Assembly (NCBI GenBank): GCA_002633005.1
Contig: NMRA01000004.1
Span: forward strand, 1,721,144-1,785,143
DNA length: 64,000 nt
Source of the DNA: Phoronis australis
Lineage: Eukaryota; Phoronida; Phoronidae
Direction of reading: 5' to 3'
Below, piece after piece: positions 1-11,773 of this stretch (the first letter of the stretch is position 1; every line of letters starts with the position of its first letter). The notes under the pieces are model-generated. The model was not told the DNA's origin. It searched no databases and was given only the letters and a program-made list of their open reading frames with translations. A program made the position numbers and the translations under genes.

Positions 1-232
1 GCTTCAAGGAAAAGCATCTCCAATTAAGAGATCTGACTTGTCCGTTTCCTGTTTGTCACTATGAACTTGTACAACACATCCCTCTCAAGGCCACAAACAC
101 GGCACCATTCAGATAGCAAACTTTTCCACAACCAATAACGTCATTTACACATCATTATGAAATAACTTCTCTTTAGGTAAAGCAATCAATTACTTCTGAA
201 CAAGTTTACATTGTAGTCCATTTACATGTATC
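1..232. repeat. Dispersed repeat D1, copy 1 (cut by window edge)
   Basis: This stretch aligns over nearly its whole length with 13824-14052, sharing for example the block TTTCCTGTTTGTCACTAT and the block ending TTGTAGTCCATTTA. The extended part of the family (13530-13820) has a third relative at 55232-55520. The divergence is much larger than between the haplotype duplications, so these are old copies of an interspersed element. No coding potential or terminal repeats were seen. Confidence 0.7.
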
Positions 233-476
233 GAAATCTATTTTGCCCGGGGTACGCAACGAGCTATGTTGCAGCGCAGAACAAGATGAGGATTGCGAAT
301 AATGTCATTTATTATGACATATTAAGTAAAAGAAATAAAGAAGACTATGCAAGATAGGCATTGGAAAAACGCCATAACGGTTGTACGGGAATACTGACTT
401 GGCCCATCCGGGAAAGCGAAACAAGTAATATGAAAGCAAACAATGAAACCTGAAATAAAAAATTTAGTTTTGCAAA

Positions 477-548
477 GGTTGCAACGACAGACCTTTTGGG
501 CGCAGGCCGCAACGACAGACCTTTGCGGCGCAGGCTGCAACGACAGAT
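477..548. repeat. Short GC-rich tandem repeat, about 31 bp x 2.3
   Basis: The unit contains GCAACGACAGACCTTT followed by GGCGCAGGC and recurs about every 31 bases. It is markedly more GC-rich than its surroundings. ORFs over it in several frames are a by-product of the repeat and are not called. Confidence 0.6.
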
Positions 549-1194
549 GGGCTGAAACCACAGACTCGGCGTAGAGGGAGGAGGCTGAAAAGTAGGGAGC
601 TGAAACAACAGACTCTCCGGGAGTTGTGGGATGCCTGGTTAAGGGAAAAAAAGCATACACGCGGATGTAGTTTTAGTGCATCAAATTTCCAGCGTCCCAT
701 GCGCTGTATCAGTGGTTCAGTGGCCGTTTGAACATGCCTTTTAGTTTAGCAAAAGTCGCCATGTTGCCCAACGTGAATTTTGAGCAATTTAACCACTCAA
801 TAAGTTGCATCTGCGTGATTAGAATCTAGTGTGAACTCTTGGATTGTACAGAATGGTAGGTAAGGATGTGTGTCACTAAATTTTACTGTTGAAATGTTTG
901 TGAAAATAATTTTAAGCACTTTTAAACTCGTAACCTACGGCGCTGGCATCCAAGAAGGCAGATCCAATCAAACCAGCGAAGCAGACTTTTCTCTTCAAAT
1001 AGTGCACGAATCGGAATATTTCATTAAGAATCACATTAACCATTTATGTCAGCCTAAAAAAATTGTCTCTAAGGGCTTCAACCGTTTTGGTTATTGGCTC
1101 AAGACAAATTTGTCATCACCTGTGTCTGCGGTCAGCTATGAACGCTAATGGGTGAAATGGTGTATGGATATGTCAGACAGCATTATGGTCTCTA

Positions 1195-2490
1195 AAATAT
1201 TAATTCAAGAGGAGTAGCTATTCTATTTAACAATAACTTTGAGTTCACCGTTCAAAATGTGAGAAAGGATCCTACGGGAAATTATGTTATTATAGAACTA
1301 ATTATGGAGGAAGAGAGGATCATTCTTGTAAATTCGTACGGTACAAATGGTGATAACCCGAACTTTTGTAGTAAAATGTTTTCAATAATTGAAAAAATTT
1401 ATGTCGATAATTTTATTTGGAGATTTTTAGCTGAGTCAAGAACTGGACACTTGCAATTACAGATCATGTAACGCTAAAAAAATTCTAAAGGGAATAATTA
1501 ATACGTTTGATGTGTGTGATCCCTTTCGAGAATTTTTCCTTCATAGAGAAGTAAGCAGGCTAGGCTTGACTTTTTTCTGGTTTCCGAAACTTTGATGCAT
1601 TGTGTCCAAAGAATTTCCATAGCTCCAAGTAATAGATCAGATCATTCTGGGGTCTTGTTAAACATAAAATTTAGAGAAATTACGAGAGGTAAAGGACTCT
1701 GGAAATTTAACAATTCACTTTTAAATGACAAGGAATATGTAGACATCGTTCAACAAAAAAAGCTAATGTTAAGAAGCATAATACCGTTCCGGTATACATG
1801 TACCATTTAGACAAAATTCAAAATATTTCGAACAGTGTGATTCAGTTTGTTATAAATGATCAACTATTTTTGGATGTGCTGTTAATGGAAATAAGAAAAA
1901 ATACTATTTTTTACTCGATTCAAAAAAGAAAAAATAGATAGTCAAGAGAATAAGATAGAGAAAGAAATAAAGAATTTAGAAAAATGTGTTGATGATAGAA
2001 CTTTTGAAGATTTAGAAAGGAAAAAGAGTGCTCTTTTAGAGATAAGGTCAGAGAAATTAAAAGGGTATTACGTCAGATCCAGGGCAAAATAGATAGAGAA
2101 GGGGGAACGCCCAACAAAATATTTCTGTAGTTTAGAATCGAGAAATTTTTATAACAAACTTATGTATGAAATAGAATTGGAAAATGGAGAAATAATTACA
2201 AATCAAGAAAAGATACTAGACGTGGCCGCGAATTTTTACGAAAAAATTCATTCTGACTACAGTTCTACGGAAAAAAGTAAAATAGAGAACCTTATTGTTT
2301 CAAATAAGCTTCCTGATAATTTTGCTATGGAGCTTGAGGGACACATAACGTATGAAGAACTTTGGACTGTATTGAAAAATTCAAAAAATGAAAAAAGCCC
2401 CGGGTCAGATGGTTTCACAAATGAATTCAATTTTTTCTGGATCGATTTAGACTATTTTGTTTTACGACACATAAATGAAACCTATGAAAA
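1195..2490 (+). mobile_element. Decayed non-LTR retrotransposon (LINE) fragment, endonuclease to start of RT
   Basis: Three broken reading-frame pieces line up in the order of a LINE ORF2. About 1199-1470 encodes an endonuclease-like segment (SRGVAILFNNNFEF, then IILVNSYGTNGDNP). About 1590-1800 encodes the end of the endonuclease (SNRSDHSGVLLNIKF) and the following GKGLWKFNNSLL motif. 2107-2490 encodes a linker with PTKYFCSLESRN and the first reverse-transcriptase block, SPGSDGFTNEF. Several stops and frameshifts separate the pieces, and the catalytic FADD-type block is missing because similarity ends near 2490. The KYF..LE.RN and SPG.DGF.NEF motifs suggest the L1/Tx1 group rather than CR1; the clade is inferred. 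It is not functional. Confidence 0.75.
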
Positions 2491-2564
2491 CTGTTTTTTT
2501 ATGTTGGAAAATTGCTGTTTTCGGTGTGCAAAACATGCCATTTTCTTCTTGAACTTTTGAAGAC

Positions 2565-5500
2565 TTACAGGTAAAAAATTAAGAAGTCAATAAATACAAA
2601 ATTGGTAATTTTTGTATAAGAGCCAAGCCACGATCACATCCACAAAGTTTAAGCTGAATCTGAAAGATGATCCTTTGAGTGATTTTTTTTTCTAATGGAA
2701 TGGCTTCTAACAGTTGTATGAGAATTTGACTACGACTTAAAGTTTGTTTTATTGTTAGTCTATTGCATTTAACAGAGGAGCGGTAGCACCTTCTCTCTGA
2801 CGGTTGTCTATGCTGCAATGTGATACTTGTAAGTCTCCCTCATGGAGTGATTGCTAGTATTTGTACACGCTTTTTGGCGATTGGAATGGATTAGATTATG
2901 ATCAACTGATTGACAACGACATCTTTGACCTAATTATTGTAATAACATTTGTCTGTATTACTCAATAAAGCAATGTCAAGCTGATACTTAGTCTTGTTCA
3001 ATCTTTTCTTCCTGCATGCGTGTCACTCAGTGTTTTTTCAGGTTCTCAAAAATGATATTCGATTCATAGTTTTCTATGTGCAAAATTTGAAACGATTGTC
3101 CCATGAATGGTAACCAACGACGTGCTTGGCCTTCAGTGCGTTGCTATGGGCAACTCGCTTATGAGTTGAACACTGTAGGAAACCAAATTAGGTTAATTTT
3201 GGATAATGTCAAATCTCGTCATTGAATTTCCACAATGAAGCAAAAATATAATTAATCTTCTTTAAAAACTGCAGCAATTTGAGATCTAATAGTCATTAAA
3301 GTTGAGAGCAGACAAATTGTAACGGCAGTGGTACATGTACCATATCAATTGCTTTGATATGTAGGCCTGTGTACGTTTTAAAGTTTACAATAAGCGTGGA
3401 CACATGACTCATTCAATAAGTTCCAGATTGTCGCCACAGCTTTCTACTTTCAGAATATGTAGAGTTCCAAAAACTTGTTTGGCTCAATGGTTATTCACAT
3501 GCACCAAAAATTGTTGGCCTTTTCCACACGCAGGTGTGTTTCTCAACTACAATGTAACAGAATATCGGTTGAAGAGGTGAAATCAAAGTGTTACATTTGG
3601 ATGAAAAAATGAAAAACACAGTCTTTGCTGGCATTTGGCGATCGGATTTTCCATTTATCCATAGTCATGTATGTCTAATACCTGAACTCGTTTGTTGTGT
3701 GCTTAGGATATGATATTGGTCTTTAGGGGACATTTTTATGGAATTCACTTTTGGGGAGACAAAAGATAACCGCCAAATACATTCGAAGTCCTGAGAAATA
3801 CGGGAGAAACATCATCACGTCGGAATTGAGTAGGCGGAATATGGACTCGAAAACCTTTGTTATAGTTCTGTCTATTTTGAAGAGTGAAAATTAGGTCTAA
3901 GGCCAATTCACTTTATTTGGGTCGTATTTGGAGCAATATCGCGCTTTTAGAGTCACACTTGTAAGGTACACTTCGACTGAAAAGTGACGTTCTGGAGCAC
4001 AGACACTCAACAAGCAATCTGGAGTGATGGAGCATAGTACGGGAGTTCGGGGGTAATCTTCGAAAGAATTTTCAAATATTATTCGCCTTAACTAGAATTC
4101 TGGTTCATGCCGTTGTTATCTTGTCAGCTATGTGAAGAATCGTACAAATATATAAATTTTTGCACTTTAATCCGCTTTTGACGTGAACGTTGTGCACGGC
4201 CATCATAAAATGATACCCGACAGTCTGATCGGCCCGAGCCAGTTTCTTGCACACATCTTCTTCGTCAACAATACTTTTCAAACAACGATCTTAAAAATCA
4301 TTCGCTATTCTTGGGATTCTTTGGGGGAAAAGTGTCAGTTGATATTTTCATTGTTAGCAAACCATAGGGAATATTGTATTTGTGCAATTTAGAAATAGTG
4401 GTCTTCAAGGTCTTCGTACATCATCTTTTCGATGGCTGTCCATTGTATTGTATTTGTTTGTTTAGATTGTCTCACATTTTATGTTGTTTGTGCTGTATGT
4501 CTTGATGCCGCTGTGCTTCACATAAAAATACTATGCGGTTTACTCGACCAATTAAAAACTTTATCGGGGGAAGGGACAATTGCTTCGGGCAATCCTTCAA
4601 AGTGAAGACCCATTTAAAAGAGGGACGCCTTAACATGGAAGGTTTCATCATTAAAACTGGACAGTAAAGCCATCACTGGGTGACCCTCTAAGAGGTAGCC
4701 TTACTTAGCATAAAAGATAACACGATTTTACAAAAACAGGACAAGAGAGGCAATTGATGCCATCACTACCCCACCCTCTTCCCCCCTTCGAACCTGAGTG
4801 GACACTTAAGAATTAAATTAAGTAAAAATCTGAAAATGATACCGTTGGATGCTATGAAATGGTCCCTGGGTCACTTGAATATGGAAAATATATTATTTAA
4901 AAAACAGGAAATGATCTATCAACAGAGCCCGTATCCGTCAGGTTTTCAATTTACATCAAGTTATATACATGTTCAAAAAAGGAAAAAGACAGACCGACAG
5001 ATGACTCCATCATCACTTGCCAGAGAAGGTCCTTGTGTTCAGTTGGGCATTCCCTGCTACGCATTCTGCTCAACTCACTTCACAAGTATCAGTCAGTTAG
5101 ATGCTGGTTCCCGGTTTGTTTACACAAGTGGTAACTTGACTCTGGGCGATGACACCTGTACGCCCGGCCACAGTCACTATTTAAATGTGCCGAGAATGCG
5201 AAATATGTCTCGGACACAATATCGCTAGCATTGTTTCTTGATATTGTGTAATTTGATGTCGTAGTTTTGTTTTGTGCACTACGAGGGGTCCAATAACAAA
5301 AATTCCAAATATCGATGGGCAGCTTTACTTCTTTATTCAGGAAGTTGAAATTCGGCATGGTAATGCCTAACAATTTTGAGAAAATCAAAGGGCTAGTATG
5401 TAAAGGTTTGATGTGACAACAATTAAAAAAATCACTCATCAAATCTAATTCCAAAAAGAATGAAATAAATACTTTGTATGTTGTACCAGTCGTTACAAAT

Positions 5501-6790
5501 AAACTTTGGTAGTTACAAAAGACCATTCATTTATACTTTCAAATTTTATAGATATTGAATATTTCATTAAAATAGAATGCTACAATTTTAGATAATTGTA
5601 CATGTCATTACCAGTACGTACTCGCCCAAAGTAATTCCTACAAGCAAACGAAACAGAAAAAATGTATTTGCTTTGCGTACATTAGGCTAATACAATGTCT
5701 GCGGGAATGTGTACTTTGCTTTAGTATCGATATGCGAGCGTATCTTCGCAAAATGTGAGTCGATTTTTGGCAAAAAATACCGTTGTAGTCGACTTAAGCT
5801 AATTTACAATTAATTTTCAAAATCAAAATGACAAAAGTGAAAAGGTTGAAATTATCGAATGCTCAGGCAGATTCAACTCACGCACAACAGACGGCTTATC
5901 ACTGGTGGAAATCATACACATCATACACTAAGCCGAAACGTACACATTATCCAAGACACCACTGCTAGCCTACTTGTAATGAGGCCGTCCGTAGTAAACG
6001 TACCCAGTTTGCGGGCGCATAAGTTAAGACTCTGATCTAAGCGGAATGAAATTGTCTTCTGGGATTTAACAATCTGAATAAATTTGCCCTGAAAAGCATG
6101 ACAATTTTTGTGAACTTTTGAGAAATGTGTAACGCTAGGACCTCGCTAAAAAGCAAGACTTTGCGAGATTACGTGAGATGCTACCGTGTGTTTCACATGT
6201 GAGTTTGGATAGACTTTAGCTTGGTCTTAGAGTAGGTCCTAGCGTTGCTGAACGCACGCCCGTTTAAGAGCACAGTTTAAGTGCTTTTGACGATTTATTT
6301 AATAATGTATAAATCTATTCCTCCTAATAAAAATTCCGTGACCTGGCCCCCGAAAAGTATAAATCCAGCACCGGTAGTTAGTTAAAAGGATACCAAACCC
6401 TGTTTTGGCCTATTACCAGATACTATCCAGTTCTCTGAAACAAAATAATGCTCTGTAACCCTCTAACGTTTTGAGCAAAAATTTGAAAACCCCTTTCAAA
6501 GTTTGCCAAAGCGGGCAAGCTTGAACTACACTTATAGCGATTTACTGTGGGAAAAGACCTCCCATCACGGATCATGATGTCCAATTTGTGAGATAGGGGT
6601 ATAGGTTTTTAGTTGAATTTCGCTATGTCTTTCTTTTCTCGGCTGTCTCGGTCCTACGTCTATGCCTTGCCACGATTTTAACCTGAAGCTTCAGGGCAAA
6701 TTATTTAGGAGGCACACTGCCCCCCCCGGCCATAGTTATAACGTCGGCCTGGTGATACGAGACGAGAACTACCAGATGGCTGCCTGCAGT
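2565..6790. other. Intergenic DNA with no supportable gene
   Basis: I see no conserved domain, splice-linked exon series, tRNA or clear transposon here. The longest ORFs (4836-5228 on + and 5089-5526 on -) overlap, have no recognisable motif and look like chance openings in AT-rich DNA. The last few hundred bases are upstream sequence of the fibrinogen-domain gene. Confidence 0.5.
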
Positions 6791-6795
6791 GGGGT

Positions 6796-6803
6796 TATTT
6801 AAG
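6796..6803 (+). promoter_or_regulatory. TATA-like box of the fibrinogen-related gene
   Basis: TATTTAAG lies 57 bases before the ATG. About 28 bases downstream, TTCACAAT near 6821-6828 fits an initiator, which would give a 5' UTR of about 30 bases. The spacing is right for a TATA promoter, but the start site is inferred. Confidence 0.5.
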
Positions 6804-6852
6804 ACATGCAGTCGCCACTTTTCACAATACGTGACTAACAACCATCAACAAG

Positions 6853-7660
6853 ATGCTTCCACTGATATTTTTGGGTATTGCTGTGGTTACAGCTACCAAT
6901 CAGAATAACAACGTCAACACTCAACGAACCAATGATTCTTGCAAGTATACGTTGGTAGTTCCCAGTGGCCAGTGCTCAGGATCAGACAGCAAGAAAGTGA
7001 CAGACCTGATCACCTCTCTCCAGCNGCGCTGAGCTCCGTTTGGCTGGGCAAAAAACTGATAGCGTGTATAATATCACACTTGAGCATGCGTTGTCACCGA
7101 TCAGTGTTTGGTGCGACATGTCGACAGGTCACGGAGGATGGACACTTATTCAACGGCGACAGGACGGTTCAGTTTATTTCTATCGTGACTGGGATGACTA
7201 CAAGAAGGGATTTGGCATGGCAGACGGCGAATATTGGCTCGGAAATGATAATATATTCCATCTTACAAATCAGAAAAAATATTTGCTTAGAATAGATTTA
7301 TGGGATTTTGACGGCAACCACTTCGTAGCGGAATACGACGACTTTTATATCGAAAATGAACTCCACAAGTACAAGTTGCACGTAGGATCTTATAACGGTA
7401 CGGCTGGTGATGCCATGAAGCATCACAACAATAGGGTATTTTCCACAAAATATCGCGACGCCACTAATTCATGCGCATTCTCATACAAGGGAGGGTTTTG
7501 GTACCACGGCTGTGCACACGCAAATCTGAATGGCATCTATCATAACGACAGCAGATACGTGGGAAATGACGCAGTATTCTGGAACAAACTAAACAATAAA
7601 CACAAAGCGCTCAAGAAAGTTGAGATGAAAGTGAGACCTATGACTTTCCACAAAAAATAA
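6853..7660 (+). CDS. Secreted fibrinogen-related protein (FREP/ficolin-like), frame broken at an N
   Basis: The ATG at 6853 opens a hydrophobic signal peptide (LPLIFLGIAVVTA) and a short Cys-containing N-terminal segment. A fibrinogen C-terminal domain fills the rest: GQKTDSVYNITLE, PISVWCDM, GGWTLIQRR, EYWLGNDNI, LRIDLWDFDG, SCAFSYKGGFWYHGCAHANLNG, VEMKVRP. (The long motif is split here: SCAFSYKGGFWYHG, then CAHANLNG.) The family binds sugars or acetyl groups and often serves invertebrate immunity. At 7025 an 'n' sits exactly where the family's first conserved Cys (C-A-E-L) belongs. Reading NGC as TGC gives that Cys but in a frame shifted by one from the signal peptide, whereas dropping the n makes one frame of 268 aa. 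The calcium loop is odd: the usual DRDND segment is shortened to YRDATNSC, so calcium binding may be lost. The gene is intronless, and its AATAAA at 7659-7664 overlaps the stop. Confidence 0.85.
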
Positions 7661-7664
7661 TAAA
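7659..7664 (+). other. Poly(A) signal AATAAA overlapping the FREP stop codon
   Basis: The stop is TAA at 7658-7660, and AATAAA begins two bases into it. Followed by T/G-rich sequence (TTTTGTTATG, then TTTGTTTG), this predicts a 3' UTR of only a few tens of bases. Confidence 0.6.
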
Positions 7665-7908
7665 CTTTTGTTATGTCATGATCGTTGTAATTTGTTTGTT
7701 ATATCATTCTACTCCAAACTGACTGATGGTGAAGATTTAACGCGACACTCCCCAGGTAATAACGATGCTTGAAGATGTGGGATGTATGTCATGTCATGTC
7801 AGTCATGACTCATCCCATTTGCAACAAGAGCAACGCGGAGCGTTGAAATGCGTCCACGAATACATTGCAAACGGTGTCCTTTTAGGGTTGTTTGTGTCAT
7901 AAAAATGG

Positions 7909-7922
7909 CCACTAGATGGCGC
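7909..7922 (+). promoter_or_regulatory. CTCF-consensus match 1
   Basis: CCACTAGATGGCGC fits the core CCASYAGRKGGCRS at all 14 positions and is preceded by TGG, which also fits the extended matrix. The match is seen directly; binding is inferred. Confidence 0.5.
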
Positions 7923-8341
7923 AAAAATGTACAATACATCCGAAAAAGGGAACATTTCAGGTTCTTTAAAAGACAGATATTCACCAAATTTCATAGAAAC
8001 CTGTCACAGAACTTCAGAGAAACGAATGAAAACAGAATAAAATGAAATTGCCACCAGGGGGTATATTGTTTATTGGATCCGCCTGAAAGTCGTCATTGTC
8101 TGTTGTTAGCTTCATATAAATACACTTACTAAAATTAATAAAGATCCAGCAGTGGGTTTAGGAGATACAGCTATGGGTGCAAAAGAAAACAAAACTACCG
8201 TTGGAGACGCCACAGTAGTCGAAGTCGTCATCGTCAACCATCCACTTCACACAGAGAACAACGCCAATTTTCAAAGCCATTGAACGAGTTTGTTGATAGA
8301 GGGGTGGACGCCAAAAACAGACTCGAAAACAGCAAAAAATG

Positions 8342-8355
8342 CCACTAGGTGGCGC
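8342..8355 (+). promoter_or_regulatory. CTCF-consensus match 2
   Basis: CCACTAGGTGGCGC is an exact core match at the equivalent place in the second unit. Weaker versions with one or two mismatches lie at 8051, 8484, 8633, 8793 and 9081, all on the same strand. Confidence 0.5.
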
Positions 8356-9242
8356 AAAATACCTCGATTCCATCCAAAAACAAAAGGATAGCGTCATCTC
8401 ACCAATAGATGCCTGTATTCAAAATCATGAAAAACCGTTGAGGACCCTTGAAGATACAGAGGTAAACGTAAAATCTAAAATTACCTCCAGGAGGCACACC
8501 AGTAGTCGGATCCGTCCGAAAATTGTCGTTGTTCTTTGTCAACATCATCGATATAAATACACTTCTTAAATTTAGTAAAGATCCTGCAAACGGTCTAAGA
8601 GATACAGCCATGGGCGCAAAAAAACGAAACTACCACTAGGAAGCGCCACAGTAGCTGAAGTCATCGGAAAATCATCGTCAGCCGTCCACTTCATAGTAAA
8701 AAAATACACGCCAATTTTCACAATTATCCTGAAAGCGATTTGGTTGATAGAAGGGTGGACGCCAAAAACAAGCTCGAAAACCGTAAAAATGGCCACTAGG
8801 TGATGCAAATTAAGTCGAATCCATCTGAAAACGGAAAGATAGCATCTCCACACTAACAGAAGCCTCTACGCCATTTTTTTGAAAATACGTTGAAGACCTT
8901 TGAAGGTACAGAGGTTAACGTAAAAAAATAAAATTGCCACCAAGGGCACACTAGTAGTCAAATTCGTCCAAAAGTCGTCGCCATCCTTTGCCAACATCAT
9001 ATAAATGCATTTGCTAAATATAGTAAAGATCCTGCAGACGGTTTAGGAGATACAGCCATAGGCGCAAAAACACAAAGCTGCCACTAGGAGGCGCCACAGA
9101 CTTTGTGAAATCGTCTAAAAATCATCGTCAGCCATCCTCTTCATAGTAAAAACGTAGTGCCAATTTCCACAATCATCCTTAGAGCGGTTTTGTTTGATAG
9201 AGGGGTGGACGCCTAAAACAGACTCGTAAACAGTAAAAATGG

Positions 9243-9256
9243 CCACTAGGTGGCGC
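9243..9256 (+). promoter_or_regulatory. CTCF-consensus match 3
   Basis: CCACTAGGTGGCGC is again an exact core match, preceded by TGG, in the last unit. The equivalent position in the third unit (8793) reads CCACTAGGTGATGC and has lost two core bases. Confidence 0.5.
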
Positions 9257-9519
9257 AAATTACGTCGAATCTGTCCGAAAACAGGAGGATAGCGTCATCT
9301 CACTAATAGATGCCTACATGACAAATTTCATGAAAATACGCTGAAGACCTTTGAAGATATAGAGGTAAGCATAAAAAACTAAAATTGCCACTAGGGGCAC
9401 ACCGGTAGTCGGATCCGTACGAAAGTTCGCTCATGCCGTCCCATCCATCCATCCATGAAAGGAACACATTTGTAAAACTTCATGAACATGCGCCAAACGG
9501 CTTTGGAGTTAGAGCAGCG

Positions 9520-9603
9520 GACGTTGGACGTCGGACGGACGTCGGACGGACGCCGGACGGACGCCGGACTGACGCCGGACAGACGCCGTCCGGACGGACG
9601 GAG
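9520..9603. repeat. GC-rich short tandem repeat of GGACG/GACGCC type
   Basis: GGACGTC and GACGCCGGAC steps of about 10-11 bases alternate here and can pair with each other. It directly follows the CTCF-like array and a short CATC repeat at 9440-9456. Confidence 0.6.
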
Positions 9604-9624
9604 ATGACGGCATAATGCGTCCAC

Positions 9625-10770
9625 TTATAAATATGTGGGCGCATAACAAGTGGATATTGCTATAGGTCCTATCGAGTGATCACGACAAATATATTACTAT
9701 ACATCATTATGTATCAAATATTCGTGCACGTTCAATAAAATTTCAGCGCGAACATTTATTCTCATCAATATTTAAAGATAAGTTCACCTTTTCTTTATAT
9801 CCATTAGTTTAAATCACTCAATGAAAATCACCAACCGACAGTTATTTGAAGAATCACGTTTATTTTGTAAATGACGCTATTTCAGTGCGTTTTGCTGCCA
9901 TTTAAAAAGTTTTCACTAATTAAACTTCCGTGTCATTGACCTTCGGGGTCACTATGTGGTCCACAATAAAAATAAAATATCAAAATAAAACATTCTCTCT
10001 CATGCTCTGTTTTGAAAAAAATGATGTCTTGTTGAAAGCGTATAATTTGGGAATACGTTCTGACAAAGCAACTTTGCGTAAAAACGAGTTTTATGAAGTT
10101 TTCAAATAAACCAATAATTGTATTCATAACAGACATAACTAATACAAAACGTGTAGGTACGAAGAGTTCACAAAATAGTCCACATCCTAGTTGCCTTTTA
10201 TGCTCATCTATGTCCCACTTGTTTGTTGAAAGTCCGCCTCCGCTAGCAAACTCCTCTCCCCTTCGACCATCGTCTTGTTTTCCCTTCACCTAAGAAAAGT
10301 GGGTGTATATAGGTCTAAGAAAAAGTTTTCGAAGATACGCCCAGGGCGCTTATTTGTTGATGTTAGATACCAAAAAAATTCCCGGGTTTCACAGAAAATG
10401 AATAGCAAAATCGTTACTAAAATATTGTTTCCGCTACGGTGGGAACAATCATACATCGATGTCATTGCTGTGCATTAACTCTTCTGATTTCAGTTTGCGC
10501 GTCGGATACAGAATTGATACATCGGAGCGTAAGCTTCAGAGCACTAAACCACGACTAAATAGCATCGATTTATTTTAGACTGGAATCCGTTGCAATTCTG
10601 GCTTTCGACAAACTTCGGACAGGTATTTCTCCATTCATGCAGTCGAAATCGCGACAACTTACTGCACTAGCCTATAACATAAACAATAAGTGCAAGGCGC
10701 AATAACGTCACTTTAAATTCAGATAACGGTTCCACAAAAACGCCATCTTTCACGTATAACTGGTACCCGG
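9625..10770. other. Intergenic DNA, nothing recognised
   Basis: No domain, RNA gene or bounded repeat was found. Short overlapping ORFs around 9933-10293 on both strands look accidental. Confidence 0.4.
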
Positions 10771-10779
10771 AGTCATATT

Positions 10780-11230
10780 GCAATGTAACAAGCAAGGCCA
10801 ATAGGAAGAAAATGGGATGCCACGCAATAGTTTGAGGTCACAACCGCAGCCGGCACAGAGGCTGGAGTTGGAAACTGGACCAAAATAATCGATGAATCAC
10901 AACGGTGCAACTCTAAAATAAGGACTGTCCGCAGACTGAGTAAGCTCCGACTCGCGCCGAAAACGTCGGTGCCGAAGAGTCGAGTTCGTACGACCAAGTT
11001 CAAACACGCAAAGTCTGCCGATATGGCAAGGGCTAACTTATTTCATGTTTCACCTGTAACCCGGGTGTCGTCATTATCCCAATCACCATATCTGTCTTCA
11101 TAATGCTCAAAGTCGTTCTCAAAGTCTTCGTAACTTACAAAATCACTATCCGCCATTGCATACATACAGTCAACTGATCAAAGTCTTCTACTGATGACAT
11201 CACGACTGAGGCGGGAAACCAAAAAATCAA
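10780..11230 (-). mobile_element. Probable small transposon remnant with acidic N-terminal ORF
   Basis: On the minus strand an ATG at 11156 starts a 37-residue acidic peptide (MADSDFVSYEDFENDFEHYE). It resembles in position, composition and upstream sequence the ORF starting at 51375 (MAESSEFESDDDYEQELNEY). Upstream of both ATGs the minus strand reads TTTCCCGCC and then a GTGA.GTCAT motif, so the two loci share more than the ORF. No terminal repeats were delimited here. The link to THAP-type transposons is by analogy with the 50.75 kb element. Confidence 0.4.
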
Positions 11231-11773
11231 CCCGACATATATTTTTTTTTAAATTCAAAATTCCCATTTCCAAAATAAGTGCCTCATGTGTTTAGTAAGA
11301 TATTGAGTTATATACTTGGTCTCAAACCTCAAAAAAACCCGCAAAAATCCAATGTAGGAACGCTTTAAGACGTGAGGTTCTGGGTACAAGTCCCACTCCC
11401 ACTTCTGGTGGAAGGTACATGCATAAGAGTGACCGCACGAGAACACAAGACAAAAGTGGGACCATAACATGTCGCATATTGTTTTACATATACCTTACTT
11501 GAACATATAGGAGGAATGAATAAGTGAAATGTTTTTAGGTTGAAGAAGTTTTGAATTCTTACCAATCTGACATTAATTGGGACTCGTGACCATGTCTTTT
11601 TAGTAAAATTTAGCCAAAAAGAAAGAAAAATACATTCATAGAAAAACAGGGTACCAATAGTGAGCAAATTTTATTTGATATAAATGTTCAAGATTCGATC
11701 TCGAAAACGCAGTTACAATTTTCTAAAATTTCATTTCGTTTTATTCAATTTACCGGTTTCATAAAAATCATAA

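Larger units (their letters stand above)
7850..9440. repeat. Tandem array of about 450-bp units, roughly 3.6 copies, rich in CTCF-like motifs
   Basis: Two anchors recur in order. The block GCCACTAGGTGGCGCAAA starts near 7908, 8341, 8792 and 9242 (steps of 433, 451 and 450). The block AAAGATCC.GCA followed by GAGATACAGC occurs near 8141, 8577 and 9025. Units have diverged by substitutions and short indels, so the array is not recent. Each unit carries two or three versions of one 14-bp motif matching the CTCF core. ORFs over the array lie on both strands, are short and encode nothing recognisable. Confidence 0.85.

Noticed and set aside
5089-5526. 145-aa minus-strand ORF
   Set aside because: No domain, signal peptide or splice context, and it overlaps an equally long ORF on the other strand.
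7035-7070. Intron at the FREP frame break (CTCTCTCCAG as acceptor)
   Set aside because: The only upstream GT in range would give an intron of about 35 bases, and the n already explains the break.
11370-11420. tRNA-like segment TTCTGGGTACAAGTCCCA
   Set aside because: The B box has a key base change and no A box was found; at most a fragment of a repeat.
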